A DNA stretch of 64,000 nt from Verrucomicrobiota bacterium. Its GTDB lineage: Bacteria; Verrucomicrobiota; Verrucomicrobiia; Limisphaerales; SXTU01. Shown here in pieces: positions 1 to 7,879 of this stretch (positions are counted from its first letter, which is position 1; each line of letters starts with the position of its first letter). The position numbers and the translations under genes are program-made. The DNA lies in the NCBI GenBank assembly GCA_016235545.1, contig JACRKB010000032.1:1-64000 (forward strand), written 5' to 3'. The notes under the pieces were generated by a model. The model saw only the letters and a list, made by a program, of their open reading frames with translations. It made no database searches and was not told where the DNA came from.

Positions 1-1540
1 GAAGCTCCGTCGAGCCCCATTTGCCGACAGAGGAGGCCGGATCGGAGCGAGAGTTCTGGCTGAGTGCGGTTCCGCCCGAGGTGCTCGCTGCGCTCGCCTC
101 GCTTCGCTCGATATGGGGCTCGACGGGGTCTCGCCCTACCGGGCGGAGCACCACGGGGAGCGCGGGGTGAACTTCCTCCTCAGGCTTGTCGAACTCGCCA
201 CGGCGGAGGATGTGGACAGGCGTGGGCTTGGCAGTGTCGAAGACGGCGTGGATTTGCGGTGGCACGGGGCGGCGGGCGTTGATGGCGGCGATTTCCTTGT
301 CGAGCCGTTCCCACTCGGCCTTGTCGGGCGGCGTGAGCGCTGCGCGAACTTCGTCGGTGGTCAAACGCAGCAGCCGCTCGAAGCGCCCGACGAGGCGGCG
401 CTGTTCCTCGGAGCGATTCTCAAAGGGCGTGCGCGCCGCGATCCGCGCCTCGGCCCGGAGTTCCGCCGGCACGCGCGGCAGGCGGGCTTCGAGCAACTGG
501 TCGCGGTAGAGGTCGCGGATGGCTAGCTGCGCTTTCTTCAGAGCAGCCACCTCGGCATCCAACGCGGCGAGCTGTTTCGCGTGCGTCAGTTGAACGGATT
601 TTGGAAGGTCGGTGATCACGCGGTCCTTGGGGCGCAGCCAGGCTTGCGGATTGAAGGCGGGCGCGAAGTGGGCGAGGAGGCTGAAATAATCGCGCTGGGT
701 GAGCGGCTCGTATTTGTGGTCGTGGCAGCGGGCGCAGTTGAGCGTGAGGCCGAGGAGATTGCCGGCGACGGTCTCGACGGTTTCTTGGAGGAGGATGTGG
801 TGGATGTCAGGGGTGTTCGTCTCGTCGGCATCGGTCGTGTCTGCGGCGATGCGCAGAAATCCCGTGGCGGTGAGCAGCGTCCGCATTACCACGGTTAGGA
901 CATCAGCACCGCGCCAGTCCACAAGCTCGTCACCAGCGAGTTGCTCGATGAGGAAGCGATCAAAGGGTTTGTCCGCGTTGAACGACTCGATGACATAGTC
1001 ACGATAGCGCCACTTGTCGGCAGCGACGGGGACGTTGATGGGATCGTTGTCATGGTCCAGCACATCCACGTAGCCGACGGCGTCAAGCCACCAGCGGGCC
1101 CAACGCTCGCCGAACTGGGGCGTGCTCAGGAGCCGCTCGACGGCGCGGCTCTCGCTTTCCCGCTTTCCCGCTTTCCCACTTTCTCCCGTGGCAGGCGAGT
1201 GGGTGTGAGAGTGAGAGGGTGTGAGGGCGGGAGCGAACGTGTCGGCCTCCTCCGGGCTTGGCGGGAGGCCGGTGAGGTCGAAGGTGAGGCGACGGAGCAG
1301 CACATTGGCGGACGCGGCGGGTGAGAGGCGCAGGCCGGCGGCGTCGAGCCGGGCGACGACGAAGGCGTCCACGGGGTTGCGGATGCGGGAGCCGTCTTTG
1401 ACTGCTGGAATGCTCTGCGGCGAGAGAGGCTGGAATGCCCAGTGGTTGGAAGTGGCCGCGGCGGCGGCGCTGTCGGTCTGGGCTGCGACGCAAAGCAGCG
1501 CGCACGAGGTGAAGCGCACAAGATGTTGCCGGAGTCGCAT
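1..1540 (-). CDS. DUF1549/DUF1553 (PSCyt2/PSD1) domain protein, 3' end beyond the window
   Basis: This gene is missing from the ORF track because it runs off the left edge; I read it by hand on the minus strand from ATG at 1540. After a short leader it has the DUF1549 start (HWAFQPL, then RNPVDAFVVARLDAAGL, LTFDLTGLPPSPEE), then GERWARWWLDAVGY, YRDYVIESFNADKPFDRFL, and a c-type heme-like motif CARCHDHKYEPL near residue 268. DUF1553 would follow beyond position 1. These proteins are typical of Planctomycetes and Verrucomicrobia, are exported and often sit beside DUF1501 partners; their biochemical role is not established. No N-terminal PSCyt1 cytochrome domain is present. Two low-complexity repeat stretches interrupt the family alignment in frame. 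Confidence 0.88.
   Translation of the reverse strand, partial: MRLRQHLVRFTSCALLCVAAQTDSAAAAATSNHWAFQPLSPQSIPAVKDGSRIRNPVDAFVVARLDAAGLRLSPAASANVLLRRLTFDLTGLPPSPEEADTFAPALTPSHSHTHSPATGESGKAGKRESESRAVERLLSTPQFGERWARWWLDAVGYVDVLDHDNDPINVPVAADKWRYRDYVIESFNADKPFDRFLIEQLAGDELVDWRGADVLTVVMRTLLTATGFLRIAADTTDADETNTPDIHHILLQETVETVAGNLLGLTLNCARCHDHKYEPLTQRDYFSLLAHFAPAFNPQAWLRPKDRVITDLPKSVQLTHAKQLAALDAEVAALKKAQLAIRDLYRDQLLEARLPRVPAELRAEARIAARTPFENRSEEQRRLVGRFERLLRLTTDEVRAALTPPDKAEWERLDKEIAAINARRPVPPQIHAVFDTAKPTPVHILRRGEFDKPEEEVHPALPVVLRPVGRDPVEPHIERSEASAASTSGGTALSQNSRSDPASSVGKWGSTEL
7..126. repeat. Element with perfect 14-bp terminal inverted repeats inside the DUF1553 gene
   Basis: CCGTCGAGCCCCAT at 7-20 is perfectly inverted as ATGGGGCTCGACGG at 113-126. 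Read in the gene's frame, the interval encodes low-complexity sequence (PHIERSEASAASTSGG and neighbours) at the linker between the DUF1549 and DUF1553 parts, with no stop codon. Confidence 0.7.
1146..1226. repeat. In-frame low-complexity repeat inside the DUF1549 domain
   Basis: The stretch has three tandem CTTTCCCG units followed by a GTGTGAGAGTGAGAGGGTGTG block. It encodes a His/Ser/Thr and Lys/Glu-rich insert (THSPATGESGKAGKRESES) where DUF1549 proteins normally have a short loop. A related TCACACTCTCACACCC block lies between genes near 7533. Confidence 0.6.
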
Positions 1541-1693
1541 GGTGGCCTGAGTCGCGGGAAGTTTCGCCAGCACAACGGCGAAAGCAACGGGGAGTTTTCC
1601 GGAAGCGCTCCAAAACGGTGGCCATCGGCCTCTGTTGAAGCGACTGCTCAAAACCAGACTTGCCCCGCCGGACCTGCGCGTCCGCGTTCCACT

Positions 1694-2197
1694 TCACTTC
1701 CCGCGCTTCGGAGATTTCTCGGCGGCATCGCGGCAGGCGATGGCTACGGCGGCAAGCTGCGTGAGGAAGGCTTCGCGTTCTCCATCCGGCAGGACGGTCA
1801 GGACACTGGCTTGCAGCTCGATGGCGAGCTGGCGCAGTTGCTTGTAGAGGAGCCTGCCAGCGGGCTTCACGCGGATACGGTAGGCTCGGCGGTCTTTCTC
1901 GTGCGCAAGTCGCTCGATCCAGCCGGCGGCCTCCATCCGCTCGACAAGCGAGGCGATGGTGTTCGGGTCGCTGCTCATCATCTGGGTCAGCTCGCCTTGC
2001 GTGATGCCTTTCGGATCCGCCTCGGTGAGGCAGCGCAGGGCGGTGAACTGGTCGGGCGTCGCCTTCGTGTGCGCGATGCGCCGGCGGAAAGCCTGGTTCA
2101 AGCCATACCAGGCGCGGCGGAGCAGGGGCGGCAGCCGTCGGCGGTCGGGCGAGTCAATCGGGGGGGCGGAACGTTTTGAATTTGGGCGGGCAGGCAT
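1694..2197 (-). CDS. MarR-family transcriptional regulator
   Basis: The protein has 167 residues from the ATG at 2197 (MPARPNSKRSAPP). The longer 297-residue ORF in the track is extended upstream by non-coding sequence. A MarR winged-helix core is visible: TPDQFTALRCL, GITQGELTQMMSSDPNTIASLVERMEAAGWIER, then the wing HEKDRRAYRIRVKPAGRLLYKQL. Such proteins are dimeric DNA-binding repressors, often ligand-responsive and usually controlling themselves and a neighbour. The C-terminal helices (LTVLPDGEREAFLTQLAAVA) would form the dimer interface. It diverges from the PQQ-propeller gene at 2364, and the shared region holds an AATAC-N9-GTATT inverted repeat that could be its operator. The ligand cannot be predicted. 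Confidence 0.87.
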   Translation of the reverse strand: MPARPNSKRSAPPIDSPDRRRLPPLLRRAWYGLNQAFRRRIAHTKATPDQFTALRCLTEADPKGITQGELTQMMSSDPNTIASLVERMEAAGWIERLAHEKDRRAYRIRVKPAGRLLYKQLRQLAIELQASVLTVLPDGEREAFLTQLAAVAIACRDAAEKSPKRGK

Positions 2198-2221
2198 GGG
2201 TCGGAAACTGGGTGTGCGGAT

Positions 2222-2240
2222 AATACGTGTCCGTAGTATT
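2222..2240. promoter_or_regulatory. Candidate MarR operator, AATAC-N9-GTATT
   Basis: An inverted repeat of 5-bp arms lies 25 nt upstream of the MarR start in the divergent intergenic region. On the minus strand it overlaps a TATTAT hexamer that could serve as a -10 box, which fits autorepression. The assignment rests on position and symmetry only. Confidence 0.4.
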
Positions 2241-2363
2241 TGGTTGCACTGCGCCCGGCACTGTGGAAAATCACCGCAACGCTGGGAAGAAAAATAGTTG
2301 CCGCCCGGTGTGTGTTTGCCAACGTAGCCGCCGCTTTTGCCATCGACTTGAACGCTTAAGGCC

Positions 2364-4691
2364 ATGAAACCACTCACCCCCGTCCTCCTCGCCTTGCTCT
2401 GCGCCTGCTCGCCGACGCAGCCCGCCTTCACCGCTCCCGCCGCCGGCCCCGTGAAGGGCTGGCTCGCGTGGCGCGGGCCCAACCAGAATGGCTCCTCCGC
2501 CGAGAAGGGCCTGCCATCCTCGGTTGATCCGAAGAAGCCGCTCTGGACCGCCAGCTTCCCCGGCCAGTCCGCGCCGGTCATCGCCAACGGAAAGCTCTAC
2601 ATCATGGGCTACCTCGGCGAGGGCGCGGAGTTGCAGGAGGGTGTGCGTTGCCTCGACGCCGAGACGGGCAAGCTGATTTGGGAGAAGCGTTACACGGACT
2701 TCCTTTCCGACACGATTTACCTGCGCTACGCGACGAGCAGCCCGGCGGTGGACCCGGAGACGGGCAATGTCTATGCGCTCGGCACGCAGGGGTTGCTCAA
2801 GGCGTTCACGGCAGACGGCAAGGAGCTGTGGGGCTATTCGATGATGGAGCAGTTCGGGCGGCTCACGTTCCCGAACTCGCGCACAGCCTCGCCGCTGATT
2901 GACGGTGAACTCGTCATCGTGCGCGGCATCACCTCGAACTGGGGCAACCAAGGCGCTGCGGGCGACCGGCTTTACGCCTTCGACAAGAAGACCGGCGAAC
3001 TCGTCTGGGCTTGCTGGTCGGGCGAGCGGCCCAAGGACAATTCCTTCTCCCATCCCGTGCTGACGTGGTTCAAAGGCAAGCGCGTCCTCATCACCGCGAC
3101 GGGTGACGGCAACGTGCTCTGCGCGAACGCCCGAACTGGCGAGCCCATCTGGCGCGTGCCGCTCTTCAAGGCGGGCATCAACTCCACCACCGTCGTCCAC
3201 AACAACGACAAGGTCGTCGCCATCTTCGGCACACCCTACGAGCCGGGCCAGATGGTGTGCATGAAGATTCCGCAGGTGGAGCCGACGCACGCGACGAACG
3301 CGCCGGTGGTCGTCGAGCGGCAGGCGGTTGAGCTGTGGCACACGCCTGAGATTTCCACCTCCACGAGCCACCCGATTCTTGTCGGCGACCGCGTGTATGT
3401 CGTGGCGGAGAAGGGCGACCTCTGCTGCGTGGATGTGAACTCCGGGAAGATTCTCTGGCGCGTGAAGCTGGGCATCGAGCAGCGCAACGCCGGCCTTGTC
3501 CACGCGGACGGCAAGCTCTACGTGCCCATGCTCGACGACCCCGCGAGCAAGGGGACAGGCGACAGCGAGACGGGCTCAAGCGGCGCGTTCTACATCATCG
3601 AGCCAAGCGACAAGGAGGGGAAGATTCTCAGCCATGTCGCACTAGAAGGCCGCTGCTTCGGCACCCCTGCGGTCTATGACGGCAAGGTGTATATGCAGAC
3701 CACCAAGAAGCTCTACTGCTTCGGCAAGTCAGGCAGCAACCCCGGCCTGCCGCCTGAGCCTGCCCCTGTCAAGTGGCCGGCAGCCGGCAAGGCAACGCAG
3801 CTCCAAGTCATCCCAAGCGAGGTGCTGCTCAAGCCCGGCCAGACCGCGTCCTTCCGCATCCGGTCGCTCGACGCAAATGGGTTTGTCGTGCAGGACAACA
3901 TCGACCCGAAGAAGGTGAAATGGGCCGGATACATCCCGCCGACGGCGAAGGTGCGCGCGAGCATGAAGGGCGCGTTCAACCCGAGCGGCCAGCTCGTCGC
4001 CGGGCCGGACGTGGTGCCCAGCGCGGGCGCGTTCGAGGGGACGCTGGAGGGAATGAAGGGCTACATCCGCGGCCGCGTGCTTCCGGGCCTGCCCATCAAG
4101 GAAGACTTCGAGGGCTTCGACGTTGCAGTGACGCATGAGACGGAGGAAGGCGTGAAGTTCGCCTATCCGCCGCTGCCGTGGATTGGGCCGCGCTTCAAAT
4201 TCGAGGTGCGCCAGACTGACAACTCGAAGTCACTCGTGAAGACGATTGACAACAAGTTTTTCCAGCGCGCCTACGCATTTCTCGGCGAGCCGAGCTTGAA
4301 GAACTACACAGTGCAGACCGACGTGATGAGCGAGGGCAAGGCGCGCAAGATGTCCGAGGTCGGCCAGGTCAACCAGCGCTACCTCATCGTGCTCAAGGGC
4401 AACGCGCAGGAACTCGAGGTGAACTCAAACCAGGAGCGGCTCAAGGTCGCCGTGCCCTTCAAGTGGAAGGCGAACGAGTGGATGACTCTCAAGTCCCGCG
4501 TGGACGTGAAGCCCGACGGCTCCGGCGTGGTGCGCGCGAAGGCCTGGAAGCGTGGCGAGCCGGAGCCTGCCGCGTGGACCATCGAGGTGCCGCACAAGAT
4601 AGCGCACCAGCAAGGCTGCCCCGGCCTCTACGGCTTCGCCCCGCAGGAGATGCGCGTCTTCATTGACAACGTCAGCGTGACGGCGAACTGA
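2364..4691 (+). CDS. PQQ-like beta-propeller protein with C-terminal LamG-like domain
   Basis: The protein has 775 residues with an N-terminal export signal (MKPLTPVLLALLCACSPT); LLCAC could be a lipobox, making it a lipoprotein. From about residue 35 to 465 it shows PQQ-propeller blades, for example WLAWRGPNQNG, VRCLDAETGKLIWEK, LKAFTADGKELWG, LYAFDKKTGELVWA and LCCVDVNSGKILWRV. Residues 480-575 look like an all-beta linker (LQVIPSEVLLKPGQTASF), and the last 190 residues resemble concanavalin/LamG-type domains. There is no sign of the quinoprotein dehydrogenase active site, so a structural or binding role in the envelope is more likely than catalysis. The next propeller gene starts 41 nt downstream, suggesting an operon. 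Confidence 0.85.
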   Translation: MKPLTPVLLALLCACSPTQPAFTAPAAGPVKGWLAWRGPNQNGSSAEKGLPSSVDPKKPLWTASFPGQSAPVIANGKLYIMGYLGEGAELQEGVRCLDAETGKLIWEKRYTDFLSDTIYLRYATSSPAVDPETGNVYALGTQGLLKAFTADGKELWGYSMMEQFGRLTFPNSRTASPLIDGELVIVRGITSNWGNQGAAGDRLYAFDKKTGELVWACWSGERPKDNSFSHPVLTWFKGKRVLITATGDGNVLCANARTGEPIWRVPLFKAGINSTTVVHNNDKVVAIFGTPYEPGQMVCMKIPQVEPTHATNAPVVVERQAVELWHTPEISTSTSHPILVGDRVYVVAEKGDLCCVDVNSGKILWRVKLGIEQRNAGLVHADGKLYVPMLDDPASKGTGDSETGSSGAFYIIEPSDKEGKILSHVALEGRCFGTPAVYDGKVYMQTTKKLYCFGKSGSNPGLPPEPAPVKWPAAGKATQLQVIPSEVLLKPGQTASFRIRSLDANGFVVQDNIDPKKVKWAGYIPPTAKVRASMKGAFNPSGQLVAGPDVVPSAGAFEGTLEGMKGYIRGRVLPGLPIKEDFEGFDVAVTHETEEGVKFAYPPLPWIGPRFKFEVRQTDNSKSLVKTIDNKFFQRAYAFLGEPSLKNYTVQTDVMSEGKARKMSEVGQVNQRYLIVLKGNAQELEVNSNQERLKVAVPFKWKANEWMTLKSRVDVKPDGSGVVRAKAWKRGEPEPAAWTIEVPHKIAHQQGCPGLYGFAPQEMRVFIDNVSVTAN

Positions 4692-4732
4692 AAACTTTTC
4701 CGACGACAACACCGCTCCAAATCGAAACCAGC

Positions 4733-6319
4733 ATGAAACACCTCTCCATCATCACCGCCGCGCTGCTCACGGGCGGAATCATCTCTCACGCGCAGGACTG
4801 GACCCAGTGGGGCGGCGCGCAGCATCGGAACATGTATTCCCCGGCCAAGGGCCTGCCGGACCGCTTCGATCCGGGCAAGCTCGTCAAGGGCACGGAGAAC
4901 TACGACCCCGCCACGCAGAAGAACGTGAAGTTCACCGTGAAGCTCGGCTCCCAGAGCTACGGCAACCCCACCATCGCCAGCGGCCGCATCTACGTCGGCA
5001 CCAACAACGATGTGCCGCGCGACACGCGCCACCTCGGTGACCGCTCCATTCTCCTGTGCCTTGACGAGAAATCCGGCGCACTCAACTGGCAGCTCGTCGT
5101 CTCCAAGCTCAAGTCCGGCAAGGTCAACGACTGGGAAAGCCTCGGCCTCTTCTCCTCCGCCGTCATCGAGGGCAACCGCCTCTACGTCGTCACCACCCGC
5201 TGCGAGATTCTCTGCCTCGATGTCGAGGGCATGGCCAACGGCAACGACGGCCCTTACAAGGACGAGGCCAAATACGTCGTGCAGGACGTGCTTGGCGCGG
5301 ACGGCAAGGCGGCACCTCCCATCCCGCCCGGCCCGAAGGACGCCGACATCATCTGGCGCTACGACATGATGGATGAGCTGGGTGTCTTCCCGCACAACGC
5401 CTCCAATTGTTCCATCCTCATCATCGGCGACATCCTCTACGTCTCCACCTCCAACGGACAGGACTGGACTCACGTCAACGTCCCCTCCCCGCTTTCGCCC
5501 AGCCTCATCGCGGTCAACAAGAAGACCGGCGAACTCCTCGGCGAGGACGATGCGAAGATTGGTTCCCGGCTTTTCCACGGCCAGTGGAGTTCGCCCTCGA
5601 CCGGAAAGGTCAACGGCAAGGACCTCGTCTTCTTCGGCGGTGGCGAGGGCTTCTGCTACGCCTTCGACGCGATCCCAAGGAAGGAAGCCGACGGTTCGTT
5701 CCTGAAGACAGTCTGGAAATACGACGCCAACCCGCCCGAATACAAGGCCAAGGACGGCAAGCCCATCAAGTATCCCGCCGCCGAAGGCCCGAGCGAAATC
5801 ATCGCCACGCCGGTGTTCTGGAAGAACCGCATCTACGTCGCCACCGGGCAGGACCCCGAGCACGGCGAAGGCGTCGGCCACCTCGTCTGCCTTGATGCCA
5901 CCAAGACCGGCGACATCACCAAGACCGGCGTCCTCTGGGAGTTCAAGGGCATCAACCGCAGCATCTCGACGGTCTCCATCGACCCCGCCACCGGCCTGCT
6001 CTTCGTCGGCGACTTCTCCGGCTTCGTCTATTGCATCGACTCCGAGACGGGCAAGCTGCACTGGAAGTATGACATGAAGGCGCATATGTGGGGCAGCACC
6101 ATGGTCGCCGACGGCAAGGTCTATGTCGGCGACGAGGACGGCGACTTCGTGGTGCTCGCCGCAAAGGGCGGGGCGAAGGCCGAGGTCCTGAGCGAGTGCA
6201 ACCTCGGCGCACCGGTCTATTCCACGCCCGTCATCGCCAACGGCGTCATCTACATCGCCAGCAACTCGCACCTCTTCGGCCTGCACGACGCCGCAAAGGC
6301 GAAGGCACCGAAGCCCTGA
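4733..6319 (+). CDS. Exported PQQ-like beta-propeller protein
   Basis: The protein has 528 residues and begins with a Sec-type signal peptide (MKHLSIITAALLTGGIISHAQ) followed by WTQWGGAQHRN, the usual start of this propeller family. Blade motifs recur: ILLCLDEKSGALNWQ, ILCLDVEGMANG, LIAVNKKTGELLGE, LVCLDATKTGDI and VYCIDSETGKLHWKYD, giving about seven to eight blades over the whole length. It probably acts in the periplasm or at the outer membrane. It lies 41 nt after another propeller gene and 37 nt before an ANL-ligase homologue on the same strand. The substrate or partner cannot be read from sequence; a quinoprotein dehydrogenase is not supported because its catalytic residues are not recognisable. 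Confidence 0.85.
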   Translation: MKHLSIITAALLTGGIISHAQDWTQWGGAQHRNMYSPAKGLPDRFDPGKLVKGTENYDPATQKNVKFTVKLGSQSYGNPTIASGRIYVGTNNDVPRDTRHLGDRSILLCLDEKSGALNWQLVVSKLKSGKVNDWESLGLFSSAVIEGNRLYVVTTRCEILCLDVEGMANGNDGPYKDEAKYVVQDVLGADGKAAPPIPPGPKDADIIWRYDMMDELGVFPHNASNCSILIIGDILYVSTSNGQDWTHVNVPSPLSPSLIAVNKKTGELLGEDDAKIGSRLFHGQWSSPSTGKVNGKDLVFFGGGEGFCYAFDAIPRKEADGSFLKTVWKYDANPPEYKAKDGKPIKYPAAEGPSEIIATPVFWKNRIYVATGQDPEHGEGVGHLVCLDATKTGDITKTGVLWEFKGINRSISTVSIDPATGLLFVGDFSGFVYCIDSETGKLHWKYDMKAHMWGSTMVADGKVYVGDEDGDFVVLAAKGGAKAEVLSECNLGAPVYSTPVIANGVIYIASNSHLFGLHDAAKAKAPKP

Positions 6320-6356
6320 ACAACAATCCACCACAAACAATTCCTGACCTGACCCC

Positions 6357-7439
6357 ATGCCCATCCCCACCGTAGCCCCTGAACTCGTCGCCAAGGCCAA
6401 GGCCGAACTCGACGCCCACCTCCGCGAAATCGTCCAGTGGCATTTCAGCCCCGAGACCGGCTGCCCCTACTGGCTCGATTGGGCCAGCAAGAACTTCGAC
6501 CCTCGCAAGGAAGTCGCGAAGATCGAAGACCTGCTAAAATTCGGGCATTTCGCCGACGAATCCCTGCGCGACCTCCAGCCCGAGGTTTGGGTGCCCGCCG
6601 CGTTCAAGGGCAAGCCGTTCAACATCTTCGAGACCGGCGGCACCACCGGCATGCCCAAGCAGCGCATCGGCTGGAACGACTACAAGGTGGATTACTCCGA
6701 GTTCAGCGAGAAGATTTCCGACGCGCACTTCCCGCGCGGCGGCGCTTGGCTGATGATGGGGCCGACCGGCCCCCGCCGCCTCCGCCTCGCCATCGAGCAC
6801 CTCGCCAACGTGCGCGGCAGCTCCTGCTACTTCATCGACCTCGACCCGCGCTTCGTGAAGAAGCTCATCACCAACAAGCAATTCGACGTGGCCAAGCAAT
6901 ACATGGCCCATGTCGTGGACCAGGCCACCCTCATCCTCAAGCACCGCAAGGTCACCGGCCTCTTCACCACGCCCAAGCTCCTCGAGGCCATCGCCGAGAA
7001 GGTCAACCTCTGGGACGCCGGCATTCGCGGCGTCTTCTGCGGCGGCACCTCCATGAAGCCGCAGGAAGTCCGCTTCATCGTCGAGGAGCTGCTCGAAAAC
7101 CGCATCGGCTTCTACCCGACTTACGGCAACACGCTCATGGGCCTCGCTGCCAGCGTCCCGCTCCAGCCCGAGGACAACTTCAGCGTCACCTACTACGCCC
7201 CGCAGCCCCGCGCAGTCCTGCGCGTCGTGAACCCCGACGCGACCGACGAGACCGTGGCCTACGACACCTGGGGCCGCGCCGAGCTCACCACGCTGACGAA
7301 GGAATTCTTCATGCCGCGCTTCCTTGAGCGCGATGAAGTCATCCGCCGCGCCCCGCGCCCGCCCTACGCGTGGGACGGCGTCGGCGATGTGCGCCCCTTC
7401 GGCGCGATGACCAAGACCATCGTCGAAGGCGTTTACTGA
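6357..7439 (+). CDS. ANL-superfamily (AMP-forming ligase-like) protein, short form
   Basis: The protein has 360 residues. FETGGTTGMPKQRIGW near residue 90 is the Ser/Thr/Gly-rich phosphate-binding loop of adenylate-forming enzymes, and FCGGTSMKP and FYPTYGNTLMG match later nucleotide-site motifs. It resembles the phenylacetate-CoA-ligase/EhpF-like branch. At 360 residues it is shorter than the usual 430-500 and ends soon after GVGDVRPFGAM, so the small C-terminal domain that carries the catalytic lysine in CoA ligases is absent or nearly so. It could adenylate an acid without thioesterification, or be inactive. It is the third gene of an apparent operon with two PQQ propellers. The substrate is unknown. 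Confidence 0.75.
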   Translation: MPIPTVAPELVAKAKAELDAHLREIVQWHFSPETGCPYWLDWASKNFDPRKEVAKIEDLLKFGHFADESLRDLQPEVWVPAAFKGKPFNIFETGGTTGMPKQRIGWNDYKVDYSEFSEKISDAHFPRGGAWLMMGPTGPRRLRLAIEHLANVRGSSCYFIDLDPRFVKKLITNKQFDVAKQYMAHVVDQATLILKHRKVTGLFTTPKLLEAIAEKVNLWDAGIRGVFCGGTSMKPQEVRFIVEELLENRIGFYPTYGNTLMGLAASVPLQPEDNFSVTYYAPQPRAVLRVVNPDATDETVAYDTWGRAELTTLTKEFFMPRFLERDEVIRRAPRPPYAWDGVGDVRPFGAMTKTIVEGVY

Positions 7440-7879
7440 CAAGCCCAGTGGCGGACGAATGTTCTCCCTCTCCCGGCGGGAGAGTGCCGGGGTGAGGGAG
7501 AACGGCCCCGAGATCAGCAGTCGCAGGCTTCCGCTCACACTCTCACACCCGCCCCTCCCCTCAGTGCCGCCACCAATGGCCGGCTCGCGGGGGCTGCGGC
7601 CATGCTAACCCACGGGGTCGCGATCGCGTCGCGCCACCATTGGCAATCGGGCCTACTTCCGCGTCATGCACGCGGGGATTTTAGCACGCCACACGCGCCG
7701 CCCAAACCCAGTTACTCACTCGCCGGCAAAGGCTCTGTGGCCTGTTCAGGTGCTAACCATGCTCCGCTGATCAACGGGAGGATCAAGATTAGGATCAGGA
7801 TTACGAGCAGGAGACTAAAACCACCCCACACTTGACGCTCCCCCTGCCCCGCTTCTACGTTGCGCCCAATCAAAACCCC
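7440..7879. repeat. 440-bp intergenic region with several dispersed repeats
   Basis: No convincing gene is present. It holds a hairpin-forming CTCTCCCGGCGGGAGAG block (about 7465-7500), a CAGTCGCAGGCTTCCG fragment (7516), a TCACACTCTCACACCC block (7533) and a GGATCAGGATTACGAGCAGGA block (about 7790-7812). The last recurs at the HAD/permease junction near 15.7 kb. The first hairpin may also terminate the upstream operon. Confidence 0.6.

Noticed and set aside
4628-6400. 590-residue minus-strand ORF opposite the second PQQ propeller
   Set aside because: The plus strand has a signal peptide and propeller blades; the minus frame is a GC-driven mirror.
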